IMG/VR virus record: IMGVR_UViG_3300047495_000062
Span: 1-59,213 of that record
DNA length: 59,213 bases
Source of the DNA: a virus
Reading direction: 5' to 3' (one strand)
Part shown: positions 17,851-26,128 of the stretch, piece by piece
Position numbering within the stretch: position 1 is the first letter of the stretch
Layout: each line of letters opens with the position of its first letter
Notes under the pieces: generated by a model
What the model saw: the letters and a program-made list of their open reading frames with translations, nothing else
What the model was told of the DNA's origin: nothing
Databases searched by the model: none
Made by a program: the position numbers and the translations under genes

Positions 17851-18147
17851 TTATGTCAGAAGAGTGCTTCCAGGTTTTGTCCAACAGCCGTGCATGGCTG
17901 TAGCATCTACCCGGACATTCTCCGCTACTCTCTGAAACACGATCGAGCCATCAGGTCCTTGGCCGATAGGGAACATGAAGAGTGTCGGAGGATTCAGATG
18001 ACAGACCCTTGCCGATCCAGGGAGCCCTGGATAGGTGAATGCTCCACGAGCATGCTTGCAGGTCCCACATTGTCCTTGTACAGGTACAACCTCAGGTTGC
18101 TTGTTGGTCTGTTCTATTCCTCCGGAGAGGAAGTTATTCGGTTCCAT
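17851..18147 (-). CDS. Small Cys-containing protein
   Basis: 98 residues with an early CGTCKHARG (Cys-x-x-Cys), a later VCHLNPPT and a final HGCW, a spacing that could bind one zinc ion. The segment VCHLNPP(T) with a later FQRV recalls small phage/bacterial proteins of unknown role. It lies between the MazG-like gene and a short gene coupled to the polymerase. Function unknown. Confidence 0.7.
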   Translation of the reverse strand: MEPNNFLSGGIEQTNKQPEVVPVQGQCGTCKHARGAFTYPGLPGSARVCHLNPPTLFMFPIGQGPDGSIVFQRVAENVRVDATAMHGCWTKPGSTLLT

Positions 18148-18151
18148 AATG

Positions 18152-18424
18152 TTAAGACCTTCTCTTGATGATGTTGTCGTTTAACTGTGCCTCAAGCTGT
18201 TCGAGTTTACCTCCCTTGACTACTCCTTGACGGATGAAGGCCAAATGTGTCAGAGCTGTGCCTACTGACAACACTTGTGTGGTATGGCCCTGCCAGCAAC
18301 GGGAGACTTCCCAGTACAATCCGGTGGCTTTGGCCAATTCTGTCTTGATGACGATTTCACCTTTACCGCTAGTAGGATTTAACCAAGACATAGCCCCCTC
18401 CTGCTTTACCAAGTTCAATGTCAT
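18152..18424 (-). CDS. Small unknown protein coupled to DNA polymerase
   Basis: 90 residues. Its ATG overlaps the polymerase stop (ATGA), with an aaggag site 8 bases upstream inside the polymerase gene, so the two are translationally coupled. The protein is soluble, with a Trp-rich N-terminal part and a helical Gly-Gly-Lys-Leu-Glu-Gln-Leu-Glu end. I do not recognise the family. Confidence 0.72.
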   Translation of the reverse strand: MTLNLVKQEGAMSWLNPTSGKGEIVIKTELAKATGLYWEVSRCWQGHTTQVLSVGTALTHLAFIRQGVVKGGKLEQLEAQLNDNIIKRRS

Positions 18425-20880
18425 GATACCAACTCCTTACGCCATATAGACCATCTACGCCCTACGTCGGCTTCTGCAACAAACCCTACAGCAGTAAGGC
18501 CCCATTCAACTGGAATGGCTTGCATGCATTTAACCAGTATGTCTTTAGCCTCCTTGATCAATGCAGGATCGTCGGGACCTTCAAACATGATTTCGTCATG
18601 GACAATGTTAACTGGGAAGAATCCCAAGCATGCCAGAAGAGGTCTAGCCTTAGCAGCTCCCAGGATGTTAATGTCAGAGGCGATTGCCTGATGTGGAAAG
18701 TTAGAAGCCTCATTCTGCAGATCCCGTAGGTTCTCCTGGGTGACAATGTGGTGGCGTTTCTTCCGCCCGAAAGGTGTGAGCATCGTCTTACCCTCAAGGA
18801 CACAATCCCTACAGCTCTGTATAAACTTCTTTGCCTTAGGCGAACGGGCAAACCAAACTTCAATCCAGCGACGAGCCTCTTCTGGAGGGATGTTGAACTC
18901 CTCAGCTAGGCTCTCTGCAGTACGCCCATACACAATGCCGAAATTCACTGCTTTAGCACGCATCAATTCATCTTCGGCCTTGACCTCTTTCCTCTTATAC
19001 CTTTCTAACCAATCTCCTCCAAAGAAGTCTTTGGCAGTTTCCTTATGCAGGCTACGTTTACTGTTGGGGCTATATACCTCCAACAGGTAATCATCCTTCG
19101 ACAATAGTGTCAGAGAACGAAGCTCAGCCTGATTTAAGTCTGCCTTGATATAGACACGTCCTCGACCGGCATAGAACATCCCCCGTATTCTACGGTCCCG
19201 AGGTTGATTCTGCATGTTCGGCTTCCGAGAAGATAACCGTCCAGTCCGGGTACCATGGATGAGGTATGTCGCATGGACCCGGCCATCTGGACGGGTATGC
19301 TTCTCCAAGGAATCGACATAAGTAGACTTCGCCTTAGCTGCCTTGCGGTAGGCTTGTATTGCTGCCACCACAGGATGTTTCGCAAGATCGTCAAGATGAT
19401 CAGCATCTGTCGACCTATCGCCCGCCCGCTTGGGCTTAAGTTTGATGACATCATACAATAGGACCGCAAGTTGAGTTGGGGAATTGGGATTAACACTTGC
19501 GGACCCATACTTCTTGCAGACAGCATTAAGGCGTAGTTCGGCATCATCAATTTCCTTTTGCAGACGCTTCCTATTAACCTTGACAGCCAGAGGGCATAGC
19601 TCCAAACCATTCTGCTCAATGTGGTAGAGCAGTTCGCTGGCAGGCAGAAGTACCCTGGTATAAAGGGTCTCCAACCTCTTATCACGAGCCACCCACGGCC
19701 TCATGATCTGCCAGATCTGCAAGGTATTACTTACGTCGAGACTAAGATACTTATACAACACGTCTTTTGGGATGACTCGGTAGGAGGTTTTCTTATTTGG
19801 AAGGTATGGTTTAAGCATATTCTTGTAATCAGGTGCTCCGATAAGATCTCCTGCGACCTGTTCAAGATCATGGATCCCACCTCCCTCGTCAAGAGCGTAA
19901 GATAGGAGCATAGTGTCTTCTCCGACACTAACCCTCTCACATCCGGGAAGCTGTCGCAGGAAGCCGATATCGAACTTACCATTATGCCATATGAAGCGGA
20001 TAGAAGGACGACGGAAGAGGATCCCGAGAATATGCACGTACTTCTCAGGAACAACGAAGATGCGTTTGGGGTCAGCGGCCAAGCCGATGCACAGGATTTC
20101 ATCAGCTCCTTTTCCATCTGGACCATTCCAGCGGTTAAATCCTCCGGTCTCAATATCTGCTGCAACGTACTTTGCATTCCAAAGTTCCCTTACACATTGC
20201 GCCAACTTCTGGAAGGTGTCACATATCATTACGAAGTCAGGTTCTACAGGGCGCTTAAGGGCGAACTCACCTCTTGTAGCCAGGTCAACGGCATAGAACA
20301 GATCCATCTTGAACTGTCTGTAATTCCCTGTGCCTCTGAGAAGGGCTGCAGGATGAATTACTGGAAGTATGCCTAGACGAGAAGCATTGCTAGGTATCAG
20401 CTTACCACGCACCATAGTGATCTTATGGCCATAGTTGCCTGTCACCGAATGCAGAGCATGGTTACCCATAGTAATGATGATCTCACGAGGATGCTCCAGG
20501 ATCTGCCCCATCAAACGTTGATTGCAGATCCGAACACCTTGGGATAGCCGAGCTGTATTCTTTTGGGCGCTCTCGCCTATCTTACCTCTAGGAGGCAAGC
20601 ATTGCATTGCATTCAGAACGTAGATGTCTTCATTTGCATCTAGTCCTGCAACTCTCAAGGCTTCGCCAATTGTATTCCAGAACACTTTGCCGCTAGGGCC
20701 GAATAAAGGTATACCTGTAATTAGTTCTTGGGTACCTGGGGCCTCTGCGACTACAACTATTCTGGCTTTTGGATTCCCACGTGAGCCAACACGTGGGCCT
20801 CCAAAACAACACTCTGCACACGGAACCGTGGTATCGACCTTCTTAGGCCTATTACGGTCAGGTGTAAGAATTGTTGCCAT
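18421..20880 (-). CDS. Uracil-DNA glycosylase-like domain fused to family A DNA polymerase
   Basis: 819 residues in three parts. Residues ~20-200 resemble family 4/5 uracil-DNA glycosylases: AEAPGTQE, LNAMQCLPPRGK, HPAALLRG, and four cysteines (21, 24, 94, 119) placed to bind an iron-sulfur cluster. Residues ~215-400 form a 3'-5' exonuclease with DIETGG (Asp242, Glu244), HNGKFDIGFL and YLSLDV. The C-terminal half is a polymerase I-type domain: motif A KADLNQAELR, motif B RAKAVNFGIVYG, motif C VHDEI. No 5'-3' nuclease is present. It is the probable replicative polymerase. The glycosylase part may act as a uracil sensor during synthesis, which is inference. Confidence 0.93.
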   Translation of the reverse strand: MATILTPDRNRPKKVDTTVPCAECCFGGPRVGSRGNPKARIVVVAEAPGTQELITGIPLFGPSGKVFWNTIGEALRVAGLDANEDIYVLNAMQCLPPRGKIGESAQKNTARLSQGVRICNQRLMGQILEHPREIIITMGNHALHSVTGNYGHKITMVRGKLIPSNASRLGILPVIHPAALLRGTGNYRQFKMDLFYAVDLATRGEFALKRPVEPDFVMICDTFQKLAQCVRELWNAKYVAADIETGGFNRWNGPDGKGADEILCIGLAADPKRIFVVPEKYVHILGILFRRPSIRFIWHNGKFDIGFLRQLPGCERVSVGEDTMLLSYALDEGGGIHDLEQVAGDLIGAPDYKNMLKPYLPNKKTSYRVIPKDVLYKYLSLDVSNTLQIWQIMRPWVARDKRLETLYTRVLLPASELLYHIEQNGLELCPLAVKVNRKRLQKEIDDAELRLNAVCKKYGSASVNPNSPTQLAVLLYDVIKLKPKRAGDRSTDADHLDDLAKHPVVAAIQAYRKAAKAKSTYVDSLEKHTRPDGRVHATYLIHGTRTGRLSSRKPNMQNQPRDRRIRGMFYAGRGRVYIKADLNQAELRSLTLLSKDDYLLEVYSPNSKRSLHKETAKDFFGGDWLERYKRKEVKAEDELMRAKAVNFGIVYGRTAESLAEEFNIPPEEARRWIEVWFARSPKAKKFIQSCRDCVLEGKTMLTPFGRKKRHHIVTQENLRDLQNEASNFPHQAIASDINILGAAKARPLLACLGFFPVNIVHDEIMFEGPDDPALIKEAKDILVKCMQAIPVEWGLTAVGFVAEADVGRRWSIWRKELVS

Positions 20881-20889
20881 GACTAATCA

Positions 20890-21735
20890 TCAACCTCTAT
20901 GAACGCTAGTTCCTGTGGAAGCAACAGGGCTTGGTAGGGCTGCAGAGCGAAATCGAAGCATGTTCGATGCCCAGCTCCTTATGATGTAAAGGTTTGCAAT
21001 CGTCTCGGCCTCCACATTGTCAAAGTGACGTGTCCAGAAATCACCTCGTGGTCCTGGATCTACTTGGTCCAGTGATAGGAGCTTCTTATCTTGACCCATA
21101 CGAAGCGGTACCGCTGAGTCAATCCCCAAGACACCCCAAAGCTGCATTGCCTCGTAATCGTCCTTGATGCTGCTGCTGAAGCCCAACAGGTGTACGTATT
21201 TGCCGTAGAACCCGTGAAGTGGGAAGCTCCCTGTAAGCATCTTGACCAGAGGTACTCGGCTGCCGAGATCTTCCACTGCCGTACGGCCGATCCCCCAACA
21301 CCCGATCTTGTTGCCGAGAGCCGCGAAAAGCGCTTGTGCACACTCATACATCTCCAGATCGGTTCTGCCTTGGATTACACACATCCACCGTGTATCTGAA
21401 TTTGGCAGTTTGTACTTTGCTGCCATCTCCAGGCTCAGCTGGACCGTAGCCTTTGCGTCGCCTCGAACGTCCGGTAAGACTATCAGTTTAGGCTTGACGA
21501 TCTCAGCGGCATCCATGAGCATCTCTGGTTCAATGGGATGCCCAAGCTCGATCATCGAATTATCCAGGATCACCAAACTCGTCGGAGGAATGAAGCCCGT
21601 TTCTGGATCATAGTTGTGTGGCTGCTCCAGTACATCATGTGCCAACAGCAGATGATAAGTACCAGGAAGAAAATCTCCAATGGCCCTCAACTCCAAAAGC
21701 AATTGAGGAGGGGCTACAGGTGCGAACAAAGCCAT
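20890..21735 (-). CDS. dpdA: DpdA-type DNA guanine transglycosylase
   Basis: 281 residues with the tRNA-guanine transglycosylase core in a compact phage form. Visible are LDNSMIELG (Asp59), VLPDVRGD (Asp89), CVIQGRTD, WGIGRTA, KYVHLLGF and GIDSAVPLR. The Asp206 of the last motif takes the place of the nucleophile in the TGT signature Asp-Cys-Val-x-Pro-Thr-Arg. DpdA enzymes swap guanine in DNA for a 7-deazaguanine base. It lies in one leftward run with FolE, QueE, QueD and QueC, which make that base. An agg site precedes the ATG. Strong family and context support. Confidence 0.9.
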   Translation of the reverse strand: MALFAPVAPPQLLLELRAIGDFLPGTYHLLLAHDVLEQPHNYDPETGFIPPTSLVILDNSMIELGHPIEPEMLMDAAEIVKPKLIVLPDVRGDAKATVQLSLEMAAKYKLPNSDTRWMCVIQGRTDLEMYECAQALFAALGNKIGCWGIGRTAVEDLGSRVPLVKMLTGSFPLHGFYGKYVHLLGFSSSIKDDYEAMQLWGVLGIDSAVPLRMGQDKKLLSLDQVDPGPRGDFWTRHFDNVEAETIANLYIIRSWASNMLRFRSAALPSPVASTGTSVHRG

Positions 21736-21797
21736 TTTTCAAGTCCTCAAAAGAAGAGCCCCTTGCGAGGCCCTTATTCAGTCTAATGTCTTGCAGA

Positions 21798-22145
21798 TCA
21801 GGCGTAGGGATCTTCGGAGATCCAGCCTTCCCAACCGGACTTCTCGGCCTCAAGCAATTCGATCTCCAAGCCTCCGAGATGGAAGGTTTCCTTGGTATAG
21901 GTCTTCTTCCGATAGATATTGGTTCCTTGTGTCACGTAGACTGATACTGAATCGGGAACACCTTCGATATCCTGTGAGGAGCCTTGATGTGCATAAGGCA
22001 TCTCATAGCGTACCAGGATCTCCTTGACAGGAGAATCCATAGTCAGCTTGGTAGGCAATTCAAGCTCCGACAATGAGATATTGTCGGGAGTGGTCTCCAT
22101 CGCAACGGGCAGACGGCGAAGGTCGTTAACGTCCATCTTTTCCAT
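21798..22145 (-). CDS. Unknown protein inside the deazaguanine operon
   Basis: 115 residues from the ATG at 22145, chosen because a ggag site precedes it; the open frame continues upstream to an ATG at 22361, but that would overlap folE by about 150 bases. The protein is acidic, without membrane segments, and ends in a Trp-Glu-Gly-Trp-rich segment. It contains VSVYVTQGTNIYRKKTYTKE, a beta-rich piece. No family recognised. Its place between folE and dpdA makes a role near modification possible, but nothing in the sequence shows it. Confidence 0.6.
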   Translation of the reverse strand: MEKMDVNDLRRLPVAMETTPDNISLSELELPTKLTMDSPVKEILVRYEMPYAHQGSSQDIEGVPDSVSVYVTQGTNIYRKKTYTKETFHLGGLEIELLEAEKSGWEGWISEDPYA

Positions 22146-22212
22146 GGTGTCGTATATCTCCGGAAATAGTTGTTGAATATAGGTGTAGTCGTAGACTCGT
22201 GCCTCTGAAAGT

Positions 22213-22896
22213 TTATCCGTCAGTTTTAGCCTGACGAACAAGATCAAAGAACTCCTGTCGAGCCGCTGGTACGTCTCTAAACACACCTCGTAGGCTAGAC
22301 GTCGAGGTGGTGACTCGAGGAGAGTTAACTCCTCTGCAAGCCATGCAGGTATGTTCTGCATGAATAGTGATCATAGTTCCTGCTGCGTCAGCAACATTCT
22401 GTAGGGCGTCCGCGGTAGACTCACAGACAACCTCCTGTAAGGTGGGTCGAGAAGTTCCCATGGCTTGCACCAGTCTGGTGAGCTTGGATAGGCCGACAAC
22501 CTTTCCTCGAGGAATGTATCCGACATTTGCTCTTCCCAATGCTGGTAGTAGGTGGTGTTCACAAACCATGCGGAATGGAATGTTTGCTTGCACCACCATA
22601 GAGTGGATGCCTCCCATGCTTGGAGCTACATCAAACAGTTCCCCGAGCACTTCAGCAGGATCACAAGGCTGATTGAACTCCACCAGGTACCTGATGAAGC
22701 GTTCAGGAGTATCAGCCATACCAGGAGGTAGGTCTTCGTAGCCATAAAGGGCCTTTATGACTCGCTGCATGTGGTCTGCCGCAGCCATATGGTCTGGCCG
22801 ATGAATCTTCTTGAACCTGGAACTGTAGACAGGCATCACAGTCTCAGGCTCTACTTCTCGGCTTGCTTGTCTTGGCATCCTTGGCAACCTTGCCAT
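22213..22896 (-). CDS. folE: GTP cyclohydrolase I
   Basis: 227 residues, full length for type I GTP cyclohydrolase. Zinc ligands are Cys112 and His115 in VCEHHLLP and Cys184 in HTCMACRG. Other family parts are MADTPERFIRYLVE, FRMVCEHHLLPALGRANVGYIPRGKVVGLSKL and QERL-like helix substitutes. It opens GTP to dihydroneopterin triphosphate, the first step of 7-deazaguanine synthesis. The start has a gggag site 8 bases upstream; queE ends two bases before the RBS. The C-terminus is about 40 residues longer than usual and rich in Ser/Thr/Arg. Confidence 0.94.
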   Translation of the reverse strand: MARLPRMPRQASREVEPETVMPVYSSRFKKIHRPDHMAAADHMQRVIKALYGYEDLPPGMADTPERFIRYLVEFNQPCDPAEVLGELFDVAPSMGGIHSMVVQANIPFRMVCEHHLLPALGRANVGYIPRGKVVGLSKLTRLVQAMGTSRPTLQEVVCESTADALQNVADAAGTMITIHAEHTCMACRGVNSPRVTTSTSSLRGVFRDVPAARQEFFDLVRQAKTDG

Positions 22897-22898
22897 TT

Positions 22899-23870
22899 CT
22901 ATACTCCCTTAGCATGTGACCAAGCTAGGACATGCAGTTGTGGAAAGAGGTGGACATCGAACAGATCAGGCATCTTGCAGACCTTCTCAGCTAGGTCTTT
23001 GAAGTCTTGGCATATGTTGTGTCTAATACCTGACTGAGAAAAGGCTGTCTCAGAATGCGGGTACCTTTCATCTTCTGGGGGTCTTGCTGTTCCCACAGAC
23101 AAGTAGAAGGGTATACCTGGGAACTTTCGATGTAAGCTGCGAGCGAACTCTAGGTCTTCATCGGTAAAGATGACAACCTTCAAACACTTCTGCTGCCAAG
23201 GGACAGCTGACAACATAATGGAACTAAGTATCTTTATGTCCAGTTTCTTATCCATCCCACTGCTAGGAGGTTTCGGTGAAACCGTTACACAGGAACAAAA
23301 GTTAAGCCACTCAGGGAAGAACTGGCCTTGGGTTTCGACCGCGATCTGGTAGTGAGCTTTTCCGAGCTCACCTACTAGTTCATTGAGGTCATGCATACAG
23401 GGATCACCCCCACTCAAGGTAACCCAAGGCCTTGAAGGTGCTCCAGGAGTCAGGTCTATGAGTGCCTGGACAATTTGTTGGGAGTTCATCTGCTTGGCAT
23501 TGGCCTTGATCTGGACAGGATCAACGGCATTCATGGAGTCGCACCAGGTGCACCTATACCCGCATCCACCAAGTCTGATGAAATGGGACACGGTTCCAGC
23601 CATCATCCCCTCACCTTGAATGGTGGGCCCAAAGAGTTCGACTACCGGAAACTTTTTGGCATTACGTACGAAGAACCCTTTAGGCTTGAGTGCTGCACGG
23701 GTAGCTTCCGACATATCATACTCTCTGGGCCCAGACATCAGTAGCTCCTGTAACCGCGATTGGCAAGCCTGTACTTTACAAACAGTACAGGCCCTAAAGC
23801 AAACAGGGTCTTTGTGGGACGCCTCCAGATGCCAAGACCCCAAGACATCGGAAAGATTGTGATACCCCAA
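22899..23870 (-). CDS. queE: 7-carboxy-7-deazaguanine synthase (radical SAM)
   Basis: The core shows GPTIQGEGMMAG, FIRLGGCGYRCTWCDS (Cys103, 107, 110, the radical SAM CX3CX2C cluster), VTLSGGDPC and VSPKPPSSG. It turns 6-carboxy-tetrahydropterin into 7-carboxy-7-deazaguanine. The start is uncertain. A TTG at 23870 gives 323 residues with an unusual Cys-rich 44-residue N-terminal piece (CFRACTVCKVQAC). An ATG at 23738 with a perfect aggag site gives 279 residues, closer to the family. I give the longer form because the gap would otherwise be 142 bases in a tightly packed operon and its content looks coding. Confidence 0.9.
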   Translation of the reverse strand: MGYHNLSDVLGSWHLEASHKDPVCFRACTVCKVQACQSRLQELLMSGPREYDMSEATRAALKPKGFFVRNAKKFPVVELFGPTIQGEGMMAGTVSHFIRLGGCGYRCTWCDSMNAVDPVQIKANAKQMNSQQIVQALIDLTPGAPSRPWVTLSGGDPCMHDLNELVGELGKAHYQIAVETQGQFFPEWLNFCSCVTVSPKPPSSGMDKKLDIKILSSIMLSAVPWQQKCLKVVIFTDEDLEFARSLHRKFPGIPFYLSVGTARPPEDERYPHSETAFSQSGIRHNICQDFKDLAEKVCKMPDLFDVHLFPQLHVLAWSHAKGV

Positions 23871-23880
23871 CCATGCAGCA

Positions 23881-24438
23881 TCACACTACTCCTCCGGCTC
23901 CGTGTATGCGTGGAAAGAATTCAGCCTTGCAGTTGGGTGTCTCCCAAACTTCGACACCCGCCAGCTGAGCTAGACCCTTTGAAGCCTGATTGACAGGCCC
24001 CTCCATGATCTCGAACCAGAAGCGGGCAAGGCATTCGGCTGTTGGGATGAAAGGTACTACCAGAAGTTTGGTCTGTGTACCTCTCACCCCTTGAACCCTG
24101 ATAGACTTCTTGCCGGTATCAAGCTGCTGCCTGATATGCTGCAAGTTGTCTGTCTTCAGAAGAGGCTCCAGCATCGGGTCATCTATGAACATGATCATGC
24201 CATGATCACAGGGCTCATCGATGAACGTCATCATGACGTCCTTAAGAAAGCCGAAGTCCAGACCCATGTCCGTCTGTTCCCCTGAAGTGTGGAGTTCAGA
24301 AGAGTAGCAGTGTGCCAAGATTCTGTACCTGTGCCCATGGAGGTTGGCACATTTGCTTCCATGGGTTGGGACTCGATGCCCTGCATCGATCCCGATTTCT
24401 CGGGTGACTGTGAAGACACCTTCTGCATGCCCCGCCAT
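23881..24438 (-). CDS. queD: 6-carboxytetrahydropterin synthase
   Basis: 185 residues from the ATG at 24438 (TAATG overlap with the queC stop). Zinc and catalytic residues are visible: His21 in IDAGHRV, Cys30, His34 and His36 in KCANLHGHRY. LDFGFLKDVM and CDHGMI complete the pattern. It converts dihydroneopterin triphosphate to 6-carboxy-tetrahydropterin. It is longer than most QueD proteins (about 120-140 residues), with extra segments around residues 100-130. An open frame extends upstream inside queC but has no coding character. Confidence 0.92.
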   Translation of the reverse strand: MAGHAEGVFTVTREIGIDAGHRVPTHGSKCANLHGHRYRILAHCYSSELHTSGEQTDMGLDFGFLKDVMMTFIDEPCDHGMIMFIDDPMLEPLLKTDNLQHIRQQLDTGKKSIRVQGVRGTQTKLLVVPFIPTAECLARFWFEIMEGPVNQASKGLAQLAGVEVWETPNCKAEFFPRIHGAGGVV

Positions 24439-25178
24439 TATGCCGCTTCCTTGGTGTTCGTGTACACCGTCGGATCGATGAGGTCTGCTTCGAGGAAACT
24501 GCCTTTCCTTGCTCGGCAGGTGGGGCAAGTCCCGCAATGTTGCATTCCCCCTGCATAGCAACTCCAAGTCTTCTCGTAGGGTACTCCCATATCCGTACCC
24601 AGGCGAACGATCTCGGACTTCAGGTTGTGGATGAAAGGCGTGATCAGTCGAACGCGGTGATAGGTGCCGATGTAGATTGCAGCCGCCATCGCCCCGACGA
24701 ATTCCGGTGTACAATCCGGATAAGCCCAGTTCTGGGCATCCTCAGCATGAGCACCAAACCAGATCTGGGCTTCTGCTGTCATGCCCGCAATCTTGCTCTT
24801 GGTGCGTGGGTACAAGGCATCCTGCTCCATGACCCAGCCCTGGGCGATGCCTGCGATACGACTCAGGAGGCTGCCATTCCGAAACGGAACGTATGTCGGT
24901 GAGATACCATGAGGCAGGTCAGCATAGCTGCTATCGGGGATCTTGGATTGATCATCCGTCAGCATGCTCTTCGGAGGCTGAGACATATTGATGATGATAC
25001 GGTCGACGCCGTAATGGTCAGCAAAGTCATCTGCGAAGTCTGCTTCGCGGATATGCCGTTGACCGTAATTGACCCCGACGCTCAGGACATTTTCTTTGCC
25101 CAGCTCTTTGACTGCCCGAGCCAGACAGGTGGAAGAATCGATCCCGCCACTATGGAGGATGAATGCACGAATACTCAT
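24438..25178 (-). CDS. queC: 7-cyano-7-deazaguanine (preQ0) synthase
   Basis: 246 residues. The N-terminal PP-loop is HSGGIDSSTCLA (residues 9-20); YGQRH follows; a zinc site is formed by Cys207, 215, 218 and 221 near the C-terminus. It makes preQ0 from 7-carboxy-7-deazaguanine, ATP and ammonia. No amidotransferase domain is fused, unlike the Gat-QueC of phages that carry dG+. This points to preQ0 itself as the inserted base. The ATG has a ggag site 8 bases upstream and the gene heads the queC-queD-queE-folE run. Confidence 0.94.
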   Translation of the reverse strand: MSIRAFILHSGGIDSSTCLARAVKELGKENVLSVGVNYGQRHIREADFADDFADHYGVDRIIINMSQPPKSMLTDDQSKIPDSSYADLPHGISPTYVPFRNGSLLSRIAGIAQGWVMEQDALYPRTKSKIAGMTAEAQIWFGAHAEDAQNWAYPDCTPEFVGAMAAAIYIGTYHRVRLITPFIHNLKSEIVRLGTDMGVPYEKTWSCYAGGMQHCGTCPTCRARKGSFLEADLIDPTVYTNTKEAA

Positions 25179-25273
25179 TACTCTTCTCCGTACGTAATAG
25201 GTTGATGTGCCTCAACGTGAACAAGGCAATCCAAGGCTCGCGCCTACTTCATGTTTCTTCTTCCCGCAATCTG
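25179..25273. other. Intergenic region with repeat copy
   Basis: The 95-base gap upstream of queC has tgtttcttcttcccgc preceded by ccaaggctcgcgcc, a member of the intergenic repeat family. I see no clear promoter in it. Confidence 0.4.
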
Positions 25274-25510
25274 TTAAGGAGGGTTGTCACCGTATCTGAG
25301 AAAGCGTTCTACCTCCTCGAGGTAGATGCGCCAGATGCCGTCGACCTTGATACCCTCAATCTTGCCTTCGGTGCATAGACGTTCAACCGTCTTGATACCA
25401 AGACCAGACATGCGAGCTACCTCAGCCAACGACATCCAACCACGCATAGCAAGCAGGACTATACGATGTACCTGCTTTAGCTTCTCAGGGTCGGGTTCCT
25501 TAGCCGGCAA
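25274..25510 (-). CDS. Excisionase/MerR-type helix-turn-helix protein
   Basis: 78 residues with MSLAEVARMSGLGIKTVERLCTEG followed by IKVDGIWRIYLEEVERFL, the typical arrangement of small excisionase-like DNA-binding proteins. The start is probably TTG at 25510, overlapping the previous stop, with gaaggcggg just upstream; the RBS spacing is short, so an internal ATG is possible. It lies between the DUF669 gene and queC and could regulate the modification operon. This is inference. Confidence 0.72.
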   Translation of the reverse strand: MPAKEPDPEKLKQVHRIVLLAMRGWMSLAEVARMSGLGIKTVERLCTEGKIEGIKVDGIWRIYLEEVERFLRYGDNPP

Positions 25511-26066
25511 ACCCGCCTTCAGTGTTCAAGGGCGCAAGCACGTCCTTGATCTCGTTCCGCCAGTTGCCTTCGTACTTCCGCTTGCCGAGTTTCAGTCGGC
25601 ATTTGGCGCCGAGCAGACGACCTTCTTCTGCGACGACACCGGGCTTGAAGTTGGTCTTCAGGAGCTGTTCCTGATAGTTCTCGTCTGCACGGATACGCGC
25701 CAGAGTCTTCTTCACGCGAGAGAGGCCGCCTTCGTTGAAGGTGGTGTAGTAGTATTGCCGACGACCGTTGACCTTCTCATCTTCGTAGCCTTCGATCTCG
25801 AACACCCACGTCCACATCCAGTTGCCAGAGCGTTGGCTCTTGCCATACTCCAGGCTGAAGACGTTGGCTTCATAGATGCCATCCGGCAGTACCGGAAACT
25901 CCTGCTCGGAAGTACCGGAGAGGTCTACGACAAGACCCTCACCATCTTCTGTCTCTGCAGTCCCTTCACCGTCATCGGCTGCATTGAAGCTGACCTCGCC
26001 ACCCTCTGTGAAGGTGTCAGCGTCTTCGACTTCGACTTCGGTCTCAGGTGTTTTGACTTTAGTCAT
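25500..26066 (-). CDS. DUF669-type single-strand DNA-binding protein
   Basis: 188 residues with a perfect aggaggctat site. The first 60 residues are strongly acidic; the rest has the DUF669 pattern: LPDGIYEANVFSLEYGKSQRSGNWMW, FEIEGYEDEKVNGRRQYYY, and a C-terminal KLGKRKYEGNWRNEIKDVL. Such proteins take the place of a single-strand DNA-binding protein beside Sak4-like ATPases. The gene is next to that ATPase here. In this copy the acidic tail is at the N-terminus rather than the C-terminus. Confidence 0.8.
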   Translation of the reverse strand: MTKVKTPETEVEVEDADTFTEGGEVSFNAADDGEGTAETEDGEGLVVDLSGTSEQEFPVLPDGIYEANVFSLEYGKSQRSGNWMWTWVFEIEGYEDEKVNGRRQYYYTTFNEGGLSRVKKTLARIRADENYQEQLLKTNFKPGVVAEEGRLLGAKCRLKLGKRKYEGNWRNEIKDVLAPLNTEGGFAG

Positions 26067-26128
26067 TACTATAGCCTCCTAATAGGGGAGCGTCCACAAC
26101 GGCGGCTCCCTGCAACAACCTAGTCTTA

